Both the position numbers and the translations under genes were made by a program. From Planctomycetota bacterium (GTDB lineage Bacteria; Planctomycetota; UBA8742; UBA2392), in contig JABTUE010000004.1 in the NCBI GenBank assembly GCA_015075515.1, positions 124,001 to 188,000 of the forward strand: 64,000 nt of DNA, read 5' to 3'. A model generated the notes under the pieces. The model did no database searches. It was not told where the DNA came from and saw nothing but the letters and a program-made list of their open reading frames with translations. Positions 25,765 through 33,095 of the stretch are shown here, in pieces (within the stretch, counting starts at the first letter, position 1; each line of letters starts with the position of its first letter).

Positions 25765-27411
25765 TTACTTGCCGATAGGTACGTACCTGCCCTTGCAGCG
25801 GCGGGCCAAGGCACCCAGGTTGGTGCTGTCCTGGGGGTTGCCCACGCCGATGCAGTTGATCTGGATACGCGACACCCGGTTGCGGTCCTCGATCTCGTCC
25901 AGGAAGTACTTCATGATTTCGCTGTACAGCTTGACCTTTTCGTCCTGTGATTTGCCCTGCCAGGCCTGGTCGTTGCCGGCGTACTTGCCGTTGGTGGCGT
26001 AGCCGTCGGTGTACAGAAAGATCGTGTCAGGAATGGCCTCGTCGGGGTGGGCGCCGGTGACCACCTTTCCGCCCGAGGGCTTGGGCTGGCGGGGCTTGCG
26101 CTTGTCCACGTCAATGCCGGCCAGGCGCTCGCTGAGATCCAGCGCAGCGTTCAGGGCCGCAAAAATGTTGGTGCGGTTGCCGCCTGCAATCTTGCGCAGC
26201 CAGTCGGCGGCTTCCTTGACGTTCTTGGCGTCGGTGGGCACCAGTTCGTCTTTCCAGACCTTGGCTTCCACGTCGAAGCTGATCACGGTGAACCTGGTGC
26301 GTTCGGCGTCCATGACCTCCAGCGAGCGGATCATTTCCTCGCGCGCAAGGTCAAGCTTGCAGTTGATGGCCGACCAATCCAGCGGCTTGCGCTTGTCGTT
26401 GGGATCAGCCTTTTCGGACATGGACTTCTTGAGCCGTTCTTTCTCTTCTTCCTTGATCACTTCCTTCATGGACACCGAGGTGTCAATCACGAACACATAA
26501 CGGTCCGAGAAAGACTCGGTTTCGAACACCTTGACGCGCGTGCCGCGGTCGCCTTTGCCGCTTTTGGGCGGCAGGCCCTGTTCCTCGCGTTTCTTTTCCT
26601 TGAACCAGTCAATCCAGGCGTCGGGGTCGGTACCGCGATCCACGCCGGTGATGCGCGCCAGAGCCTCGGACAGATGCTTGCGCAGCTTGCCGGTTTCCTT
26701 GGCCAGAGCCTGAATCATGGCCAGTGTCACCTTGTCCTTGTCAGCGTCGGAGGCCGCCACCAGTCCGTTGATGGAAACCTCGCGGATGCGCCACGACTTG
26801 TCGGCCAGCGTCACCAGCAGCGCGTCCAGCACGCCCTCGGCACGCGGGTGGTCGGCCAGGTGGTGAATGATCAGCACCCGCATGTCTGTGTCTTTGGTGG
26901 CGTCTTTGGTCCAAGCCAGCATCAGGTCGGCGCAGCGTTTGTCTTCAAAGTTGCGGGCAATGGCGTCCACCATCGCGGTGCGCTGGCGCAGCGAGTATTT
27001 TTCGCGGTCGGCAAGCTGTTTTTCGAACTTTATGACTTCGTCGGGGGCGTCCATCGTGCGCACGGCCTTGAGGATGGCATTGGCGATCTGGTACGACTCC
27101 ACGGGGCGCGGGCCGGCCACAGGGCGGCCCAGTTTGTCTTTGTCGTTGCTGTGCCAAGCCTCGTCACACTGGTCAAAGAACCCCAGCAGATTGAGCGCGG
27201 TTTCGTGATCCAGAATGCCGTTCAGCTTTTCGACCGCGGCCACGGCATCCGGAACGGGCGATTTGGCGTTGGACAGAACCTTTTCGGCGCTGGTCCAGGC
27301 GTCTTTCAGGGCTTTTTTGTCAATCTTCTGTGACTGCGCGGGGGCGGGCGCGTACACCAGCAACGCCAAGGCGCCCAACGCAAGCCAGCGGGCTGAAAGC
27401 AGGGTCTTCAT
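25765..27411 (-). CDS. Secreted HEAT-repeat / von Willebrand factor A protein
   Basis: 548 aa with a signal peptide (MKTLLSARWLALGALALLVY). The first half is helical HEAT-type repeats ending in LARITGVDRGTDPDAWIDWF, a Trp-containing motif shared with the HEAT part of the 28818-31097 product. The second half is a VWA domain with the metal site DTSVS in RYVFVIDTSVSMK, then TNIFAALNAAL and DTIFLYTDGYATNG. Very strong GGAGGAGG site. Probably a periplasmic protein-protein interaction platform; the target is unknown. Confidence 0.8.
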   Translation of the reverse strand: MKTLLSARWLALGALALLVYAPAPAQSQKIDKKALKDAWTSAEKVLSNAKSPVPDAVAAVEKLNGILDHETALNLLGFFDQCDEAWHSNDKDKLGRPVAGPRPVESYQIANAILKAVRTMDAPDEVIKFEKQLADREKYSLRQRTAMVDAIARNFEDKRCADLMLAWTKDATKDTDMRVLIIHHLADHPRAEGVLDALLVTLADKSWRIREVSINGLVAASDADKDKVTLAMIQALAKETGKLRKHLSEALARITGVDRGTDPDAWIDWFKEKKREEQGLPPKSGKGDRGTRVKVFETESFSDRYVFVIDTSVSMKEVIKEEEKERLKKSMSEKADPNDKRKPLDWSAINCKLDLAREEMIRSLEVMDAERTRFTVISFDVEAKVWKDELVPTDAKNVKEAADWLRKIAGGNRTNIFAALNAALDLSERLAGIDVDKRKPRQPKPSGGKVVTGAHPDEAIPDTIFLYTDGYATNGKYAGNDQAWQGKSQDEKVKLYSEIMKYFLDEIEDRNRVSRIQINCIGVGNPQDSTNLGALARRCKGRYVPIGK

Positions 27412-27500
27412 GGGTCCTCCTCCCATGTATGCTGCAATGCCGGGGCGTGCCTGTCGCCGCCGGAATTCTGGCGCATCATTGTAACAGCCGGCGCTGGCAC

Positions 27501-28277
27501 TCACACCACAGATTGGTGGTCCCAGTCAGGCCGGGATTTCGCCAAAAATGCCTTGGGGCCAAGAGTTGCATCGTTCAGAGCCAGCAGCCGTTCCAGATAG
27601 GCGGCCTCAAGACCGCTGGCTGCTGCGGCAAACCGTTCGGCGGCCCCGCAACGCAGCAGACGGGTGGCCTCAACCAGAACCCCGCGCGGAAGGGCGGCGT
27701 GACGTTGGGCAGACTGAGCCAGCGCATTCTCGAAGTCAGGGGCAGCAACGGCCGCGCACCCGGCGCGGGCGCAGAACTCGGGGGCGGGCAGAACGCGCCC
27801 GGTCTGGATCATTTCGGCGGCCAGGGCGGCGGGCAGTTTGTGGGGCGCAAGCACCAGCGCCGCGGGCGGATAACACCCCAGCGTGATCTCGGGCAGACCA
27901 AACCCGGCCTCGGCACCGGCCAGCCACTGGTCACAGGCCAGCATCAGTTCAAAGGCTCCGCCCAGGCAGTTGCCGCGCGCGGCGCACAACGTGGGCACAG
28001 GAAAGCACAGCAGCTCGGCAATCAACCCGTGGGCGGCGCGCAGCATGGCGGCCACGTTGTCGCGACCCAGGTGTTCGCGCACGTCAGCCCCGGCGGAAAA
28101 TACGTTCGGCAGGGCGCTGGAGATCGCCAGAACGTTGACATCGTTGCGGCCGGCCAGTTGTTTCACTGTCGCGGCCAGTTCGGTTTGCAGCTTGGCGGTC
28201 AGGATATTCAACGGCGGCGCGTTCAGGCGCAGGCTGGCAACGCGGTCGGCAACATGGATGGTGAAGCCGTCAGGCAT
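27501..28277 (-). CDS. Crotonase-family hydratase, resembling cyclohexadienoyl-CoA hydratase
   Basis: 258-aa enoyl-CoA hydratase/isomerase superfamily member. Seen: APPLNILTAKL, oxyanion-hole segments AISSALPNVFSAGADVREH and CAARGNCLGGAFELMLACDQW, then FGLPEITLGCYPPAALVL. The GCYPP...LAP segment resembles cyclohexa-1,5-diene-1-carbonyl-CoA hydratases of the benzoyl-CoA route more than beta-oxidation enzymes. No other aromatic-degradation gene is nearby, so the substrate is uncertain. Start taken at the ATG before the domain; the frame is open another 42 codons upstream. Confidence 0.75.
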   Translation of the reverse strand: MPDGFTIHVADRVASLRLNAPPLNILTAKLQTELAATVKQLAGRNDVNVLAISSALPNVFSAGADVREHLGRDNVAAMLRAAHGLIAELLCFPVPTLCAARGNCLGGAFELMLACDQWLAGAEAGFGLPEITLGCYPPAALVLAPHKLPAALAAEMIQTGRVLPAPEFCARAGCAAVAAPDFENALAQSAQRHAALPRGVLVEATRLLRCGAAERFAAAASGLEAAYLERLLALNDATLGPKAFLAKSRPDWDHQSVV

Positions 28278-28381
28278 GGGCGAGGTATTTTCAGCAAGAA
28301 CAGGTTGTCCGGCCAGCCTAGAGTCGGCGTTGTGAACTGAAAACGGGCAAGGCAGACCGGCGGCACGTACCAGGGAAGGTA

Positions 28382-28828
28382 ATGAATCAGTCCCGTCCAT
28401 CACTGGGGCGACGTTCCGCGGTGTTTGCGGCTGTGATTGCCGTGGCTGTGCTGGCGGCCTGGTGGCTGCAGCGCCCGGGCGAACGCCCCAAACCGGTGCA
28501 GATTGACAAGGAAGAAGTCCTGCACCCCGACGAAATCTTGTTCACCGAGATCCTGGGCCGGCCGGCCGGCGCACCGGCGGATTTTCAGTGCATACAGGTA
28601 TATGAGATACGGCCCCACGACCCCAGGGCCGTGTTCCATAAACCGTTCACCCTGAACTTCTTTGAAGGCCGGGGCGAGACGGGTCTGGAAATCGCGCGAC
28701 TGGTGGACGGCCGGTGGGTGCGGGTAGAAACAACCAGACCGCGCCACCCCGAGGTTACGGCCAGCGCGCGCGTCACCGAGGGCGGCATCTACGCGCTGGG
28801 GCGCTTTCAGGCCGGGCCTACGGATTGA
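28382..28828 (+). CDS. Hypothetical membrane-anchored protein
   Basis: 148 aa: an N-terminal membrane helix (SAVFAAVIAVAVLAAWWLQ) and a ~115-residue extracytoplasmic domain with strands such as FQCIQVYEIRPHD, KPFTLNFFEGRG and GIYALGRFQAG. It reads like a small beta-sandwich of the kind that contains LxLxFxG..VxxxRLVDGRW, but I do not recognise the family. GGAAGG before the ATG. Divergent from the crotonase; its 3' end overlaps the convergent toroid gene by 11 bases. Confidence 0.6.
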   Translation: MNQSRPSLGRRSAVFAAVIAVAVLAAWWLQRPGERPKPVQIDKEEVLHPDEILFTEILGRPAGAPADFQCIQVYEIRPHDPRAVFHKPFTLNFFEGRGETGLEIARLVDGRWVRVETTRPRHPEVTASARVTEGGIYALGRFQAGPTD

Positions 28829-31097
28829 CGCCGAAGTAGTCGGCCCAGGCGTGGCGGTTGGTGCCGAAGTCCTTGCCACCGGAAAGGCGCACCAGCGCGC
28901 GGCTGGCGCCCGTGACGATGATCGGGTCTTCGTCGGACAACAGCTTGATCAGGGGCTGGGCGGCCGATTTGTCCCCAAGTTTGCCCAGCGTGTCGCAGAT
29001 GGTCAGGCGCAGGTCGCGGTTTTCGCTGCGGCCCAGCATGCGCGTTACCGGTTCCACGGCGTCCTTGGCCTTGAGCCTGCCCACTTCGTACAGCGCGGTG
29101 GTGCGCACGGTGGCGGATTCGTCTTCAAGATGACTGACCAGCACCGGAACCGCCGCCAGCCCCTGTTCTTTGCCCAGCAGCCGCAGGTACTTGGCGCGGT
29201 CGCCGGGCTTTGCCAGATCCAGCGTGACGCCGCCGATAGTGACGGGTTTCAGCGGCTTGGGTTCGGGTTTGGGCGCGGGGGGGTGGCCGTCGCCGTGGGC
29301 GACCTCAGGCGCCGGAGTCACATGGGTTTCGGGCTGGTGCATCGGGTTGTAGCGGTAATAAACCTCCAGACACAGCACACTGCAGGCAGTGCTGTACAGA
29401 TCGCCCATGATCGGGCCGATCCAGGAATCCGCCGCCGGCCACGAACCCTTGCGCGGGCCCTTGAGAACCTGATTCTCCAGCAGTGTCTTTTTCAGGGCCG
29501 CGTTCCATTGTTCCCAGGCCGGGCCCTCGCCCTGGTTCTTCAGAAAGATTCCCAGGGTGCCGTAGTAGAGGCCGTAAAAGGTGTGAAAGTTCGGCGCCGA
29601 AGGACCGTAGCTGGGTTCCAGGAACTGGATCCACTGTGGTTTCTTTGCCAGCAGCAGTTTTTCCGCCGCGGCGTTGCGCGCAAGAAAACGATCCGGGTCC
29701 AGGATCACGCGCGAGGTCAGGCCTACGCCGACCATGCCGATACCCTTGCGCGTGGCGGGCAGTTCGCCGTATTCGCGGTCGGCGTAGTACGTCTCGCCGT
29801 TGTCCAGGCTGTGGCGGTCGTACAGGTCGCCCAGGCGTTCGAGTGTCAGGTCGTTGACGCCCAGCCCCACGGCTCTTGCGCTCTTGAGCGCAAGCACCGC
29901 CCAGCCGCTGATGGACAGGTCGTTGCGTTCAACGCCGCGCATCGGCCCGCTGATCACGGCCTGGTAGTCCCAGCCGCCGCCGGTGCCCTGGGTGCGTTCC
30001 AGAAAGCGCACGGCGCGTTCGGCGGCGGTCTTCAGGCGGCCGTCGCGTGTCATGCCGTAGGCTTCGCAAAGTGCCAGTGTCGCCACGGTGTGGGCGTACA
30101 TCTGCATCACGCCGCGGTAGGAGATGCAGCCGTCGCTGGTCTGGTTTTTCAGCAACCATTGAATTGCGCGCCGAACGTTGGGGGCATAGCGGCCCTCATC
30201 GGGCGAGTGTCCGGCGGCCAGAAACGGCAGCGTGCACAGCGCGGTGATTGCCCCGCGGTAGCCGTTGTCGTCGGTGGCCCAGCGGGGCCGGACCTCGAAG
30301 CCTCGGTTGGGGTCCCAACTTCCGTCGGCCGACTGGCGGTCGGCCAGATACTCAAGCCCCAGGTTTACGGCCTGTTCGGTGTCTTCACCCCCGCCGTAAC
30401 GTTTCAGGGCCGCGGCGCGGCTATCGCCCCGGCGGTTCTGCAGCAGCCCGGCGCCGCTGGGTGCCTCGTTGGCCGAGGGCGCGGGCTGACCGGCGCCAAG
30501 ACCACTGTTGGTGCGGGCCGGCAGGCGCGGCAAGGGCGTGGCTACGGCCGGGCGCACCGGTGCTACTTCGAACTCGGGGGCGTAGGGTTTGTGCTCGGGC
30601 GGTGGTTCGTATTCGGGGTCGCCCGCGGCCAGGTCTTTGATCACTTCGCGCGGGATCTGCATTTCCGTGGCGTCGGCCTGAAGGTCGGGAACCTTCAATT
30701 CGTCGGGTTGCGGCGCAACAATCGGCGCGGCGGCCTCGCGCTCCAGTGACAGTTGCTGCACGCGCTCCAGTGCCACATGCAATTCGTCGCGGAACAGAAA
30801 TGCCAGCAGGAACACGAGCACGTGAACGATGCTGGCAATCGCCAGGCTGTTCCACGTCCAGCGGCCCACCAGTGTCAGGGTGCGGATGGCCCGCCGGCCG
30901 CGCGGGGCACGGATCTTTTTGCCGCGCAGATGCGGCGGCAGCGCGAACTCGGGCAGGCGCGCGCGTTCGGCGCGTGTGGCGCCGGCGATCTCGCGCACCG
31001 CGCCGTCTTCCAGCCGGAACGTGGCCGGGCTCAGGCACAGCGCGCAGGGCCGGCCGGCATAACCCAGTTCACTGCCGCAGCGTGTACAGGCCTGCAT
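28818..31097 (-). CDS. Zinc-ribbon / membrane / squalene-cyclase-like toroid / HEAT protein
   Basis: 759 aa with four parts. (1) N-terminal zinc ribbon, CTRCGSELGYAGRPCALC. (2) A membrane helix near residues 84-105 (LAIASIVHVLVFLLAFLF), then a Pro-rich linker. (3) An alpha/alpha toroid with prenyltransferase/squalene-cyclase repeats (LEYLADRQSADGSWD, IQWLLKNQTSDGCIS, VRFLERTQGTGGGWDY). (4) C-terminal HEAT-type repeats (LVSHLEDESATVRTTALYEVGRL) ending RLSGGKDFGTNRHAWADYF. No DxDD cyclase acid motif is seen, so it is not a triterpene cyclase. ATG at 31097 has GGAG 7 bases upstream; a GTG directly before it is possible. Confidence 0.78.
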   Translation of the reverse strand: MQACTRCGSELGYAGRPCALCLSPATFRLEDGAVREIAGATRAERARLPEFALPPHLRGKKIRAPRGRRAIRTLTLVGRWTWNSLAIASIVHVLVFLLAFLFRDELHVALERVQQLSLEREAAAPIVAPQPDELKVPDLQADATEMQIPREVIKDLAAGDPEYEPPPEHKPYAPEFEVAPVRPAVATPLPRLPARTNSGLGAGQPAPSANEAPSGAGLLQNRRGDSRAAALKRYGGGEDTEQAVNLGLEYLADRQSADGSWDPNRGFEVRPRWATDDNGYRGAITALCTLPFLAAGHSPDEGRYAPNVRRAIQWLLKNQTSDGCISYRGVMQMYAHTVATLALCEAYGMTRDGRLKTAAERAVRFLERTQGTGGGWDYQAVISGPMRGVERNDLSISGWAVLALKSARAVGLGVNDLTLERLGDLYDRHSLDNGETYYADREYGELPATRKGIGMVGVGLTSRVILDPDRFLARNAAAEKLLLAKKPQWIQFLEPSYGPSAPNFHTFYGLYYGTLGIFLKNQGEGPAWEQWNAALKKTLLENQVLKGPRKGSWPAADSWIGPIMGDLYSTACSVLCLEVYYRYNPMHQPETHVTPAPEVAHGDGHPPAPKPEPKPLKPVTIGGVTLDLAKPGDRAKYLRLLGKEQGLAAVPVLVSHLEDESATVRTTALYEVGRLKAKDAVEPVTRMLGRSENRDLRLTICDTLGKLGDKSAAQPLIKLLSDEDPIIVTGASRALVRLSGGKDFGTNRHAWADYFGVNP

Positions 31098-31162
31098 CAC
31101 GGCGCTCCGGGGGAGGAGTGCGGGGAAGTCTACGCGCCCGTATTGTCACCCGGCGCGGGCGG

Positions 31163-31477
31163 TTAGTAAAGCGCAAGTATGAACCGGACATGCCCTTGCA
31201 TCGCAAGCCAGCCAAGCCCGGCCAACATGAGCAGATTGGCGATAGTCACCAAAATCGCCCTGGCCAGGAAGCTTCCCTTGCGGGTTTTGTGCCGGAAGGT
31301 GCGCATGCCCAGCCACATTCCCGGCGCGGCCAGCGGCAGGCCCATCAGCAGCAAAGTGGCTTCGGGCGTGCGTGATGCGCCACGGGCGGCCCTGCGTTTG
31401 TCCAGACCCTGGGCGGCAAAGGCCAGCAGGTTGAACAACAGGGCGGGCAGGACAACCCAGCCAAGCGGGATGATCAT
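31163..31477 (-). CDS. DUF1294 family small membrane protein
   Basis: 104 aa, three hydrophobic segments. The motif FNLLAFAAQGLDKRRA, then TPEATLLLMGLPLAAPGMWLGM and FRHKTRKGSF, is diagnostic of DUF1294. The family has no established function. It stands alone between two longer minus-strand genes. Confidence 0.85.
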   Translation of the reverse strand: MIIPLGWVVLPALLFNLLAFAAQGLDKRRAARGASRTPEATLLLMGLPLAAPGMWLGMRTFRHKTRKGSFLARAILVTIANLLMLAGLGWLAMQGHVRFILALY

Positions 31478-31529
31478 GCCGCGATTGTGAAATGGGTGTC
31501 CGGTTTGCGCAGCCGCAAGAAAGCAAAAA

Positions 31530-31555
31530 CGCCAATGGCCGGTCAGCCATTGGCG
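31530..31555 (-). terminator. Rho-independent terminator after the S41 protease gene
   Basis: Perfect 10-bp stem CGCCAATGGC / GCCATTGGCG with a 6-base loop. On the minus strand it is followed by TTTTTGC. It lies 27 bases past the protease stop. Confidence 0.9.
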
Positions 31556-31582
31556 CTTTCGCTGTCTTGAGGCTCAAGCCAC

Positions 31583-32962
31583 TTATCCGGCCTTGCGCCA
31601 GTGGCCGGGGGCAATGCTGAAATCCTGTTCTTTGGCCGGGGCGTCGGGGTCGGGCGCGGGCTCTACCTTGGGCTTGTCCTTGACCAGGTCGTACAGGATT
31701 TTGATGCCCGCTTCCTTGATCGTGTCCACGCCGGCGGCATAGGGCAGAAGGTCTTTGACCGGGTGGGTGGGCTCAACCGGGTTGCCCTCCAGTTCCACCT
31801 GGCCAAAGGTCAGACTGCGCACGTTCTGGGCCGGGTAAATCAACTGGCTGCCGTCGGGCATGGCGGCAAAAGTGCTGCCCAGTACCGCGCCGGGCGTGCT
31901 TTCGCCCACCAGCGGGCCGACTTTCTGCCACTTCCAGTTGTGGGCGTAGACTTCTTTGGCGCTGCGTGACCCGGCATCCTGCAGAGCCACTACCGGGCGG
32001 GTCCACCTGGGCATCGGTGTGGCGCCCATACCCATGCCCATGCCGCCGCGCGGCGGCTCGGCAAACGGGCGGAAACAGTCGTTCATGACCACCGGGCTGC
32101 CGCCGCGCCCGCGCAGGTCAATGATCAGGCCGTCGCAATCCTTGAACTCTTTACCAAGGGCGCGGCGCAGGGCCTCAGTCATGCCGCCGTGCAGGAAGTG
32201 CCAGAAACGGATGTAGCCGAACTTGCGGCCTTCGTGCTCAATCACGCACACGCTTTTGCGCGTGGCCTCGATCATGTTGGTGGCCGTGCAGTGCAACGTG
32301 ACAGTTACCAGTTCCTTGTCCTGGGCCCGGCGCTGGAGCCTGAGCACCAGCGGCGCGTTGTCGGCGGGAACACGGATAAAATAGTGCGGGTCGCCGGGCA
32401 GGCCGGGGTCGCCGCCGCTGTCGGCCATCAGCGGGCTTTCGGCCGCGGGCACGCCGTTGACCTCGACAATGCGGTCGCCGCGCAGCACGCCGGCTTTTTC
32501 GGCGGCGCTGCCCTGCAGGATTCCTGAAACAAAGAACTGGCCGGGTGCAGTTTCGGTGATGTCCAGGCCGGGGCGCACGCTGCGGGTGTTGTTCATTTCA
32601 GGGGCAAAGTTGGTGTCGTAGATATCCTGCGGGATGATGGTCAGGTGACTGACCTTGAACTCGCCCAGCATCTCGCGAATCACCTTGTACAGCGGTTCGC
32701 CGGGCTGGCTTGCCACCACGCGCGCCAGATAGCGGCCGCGCATTTCATCCAGATTCTTTCCGCCGTAGGTCTTGTCGTAAAAGCCGTTGCGGATGGTGCG
32801 CAGCACCGCGTCGAGAACTGCGACGTTGGCCTTCTGCTGGGCCGTAAGTTCGGCCGGCGCGGCCTTGGGTTCTTCGGGTTTGGGCGCGTCCTGGGCCCGG
32901 ACGGGAACAAGCGCGCCGGCCAGCAGCGCCAGCGCCAGTACGGCAAACAACCTCAGTCGCAT
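31583..32962 (-). CDS. Secreted S41-family (C-terminal-processing-like) peptidase with PDZ domain
   Basis: 459 aa: signal peptide (MRLRLFAVLALALLAGALV), an N-terminal helical region, a PDZ domain (GQFFVSGILQGSAAEKAGVLRGDRIVEVNGVPA) and an S41 protease core. Core elements: FGYIRFWHF, DCDGLIIDLRGRGGSPV, VVALQDAGSRSAKEVYA with the likely nucleophile serine, and VGESTPGAVLGST. It also has an odd Gly-Met run (GGMGMGMG) before the catalytic segment. A robust AGGAG site and a strong terminator frame it as a single-gene unit. Expected role: periplasmic protein processing or clearance. Confidence 0.85.
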   Translation of the reverse strand: MRLRLFAVLALALLAGALVPVRAQDAPKPEEPKAAPAELTAQQKANVAVLDAVLRTIRNGFYDKTYGGKNLDEMRGRYLARVVASQPGEPLYKVIREMLGEFKVSHLTIIPQDIYDTNFAPEMNNTRSVRPGLDITETAPGQFFVSGILQGSAAEKAGVLRGDRIVEVNGVPAAESPLMADSGGDPGLPGDPHYFIRVPADNAPLVLRLQRRAQDKELVTVTLHCTATNMIEATRKSVCVIEHEGRKFGYIRFWHFLHGGMTEALRRALGKEFKDCDGLIIDLRGRGGSPVVMNDCFRPFAEPPRGGMGMGMGATPMPRWTRPVVALQDAGSRSAKEVYAHNWKWQKVGPLVGESTPGAVLGSTFAAMPDGSQLIYPAQNVRSLTFGQVELEGNPVEPTHPVKDLLPYAAGVDTIKEAGIKILYDLVKDKPKVEPAPDPDAPAKEQDFSIAPGHWRKAG

Positions 32963-33095
32963 CGTAAACTCCTGTGTGACGGTTTCTGTAGTACGGGCGG
33001 TGGCGTGCGTATCGCACCCTGAAGTGGCCTGTACCCGCATTGACGGGCCACCCCCGCACGGCATCATGCCCAGCCTCTAACGGAGTAGTCACCCC

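Noticed and set aside
28851..30749. 632-codon plus-strand frame
   Set aside because: Mirror of the toroid/HEAT gene.
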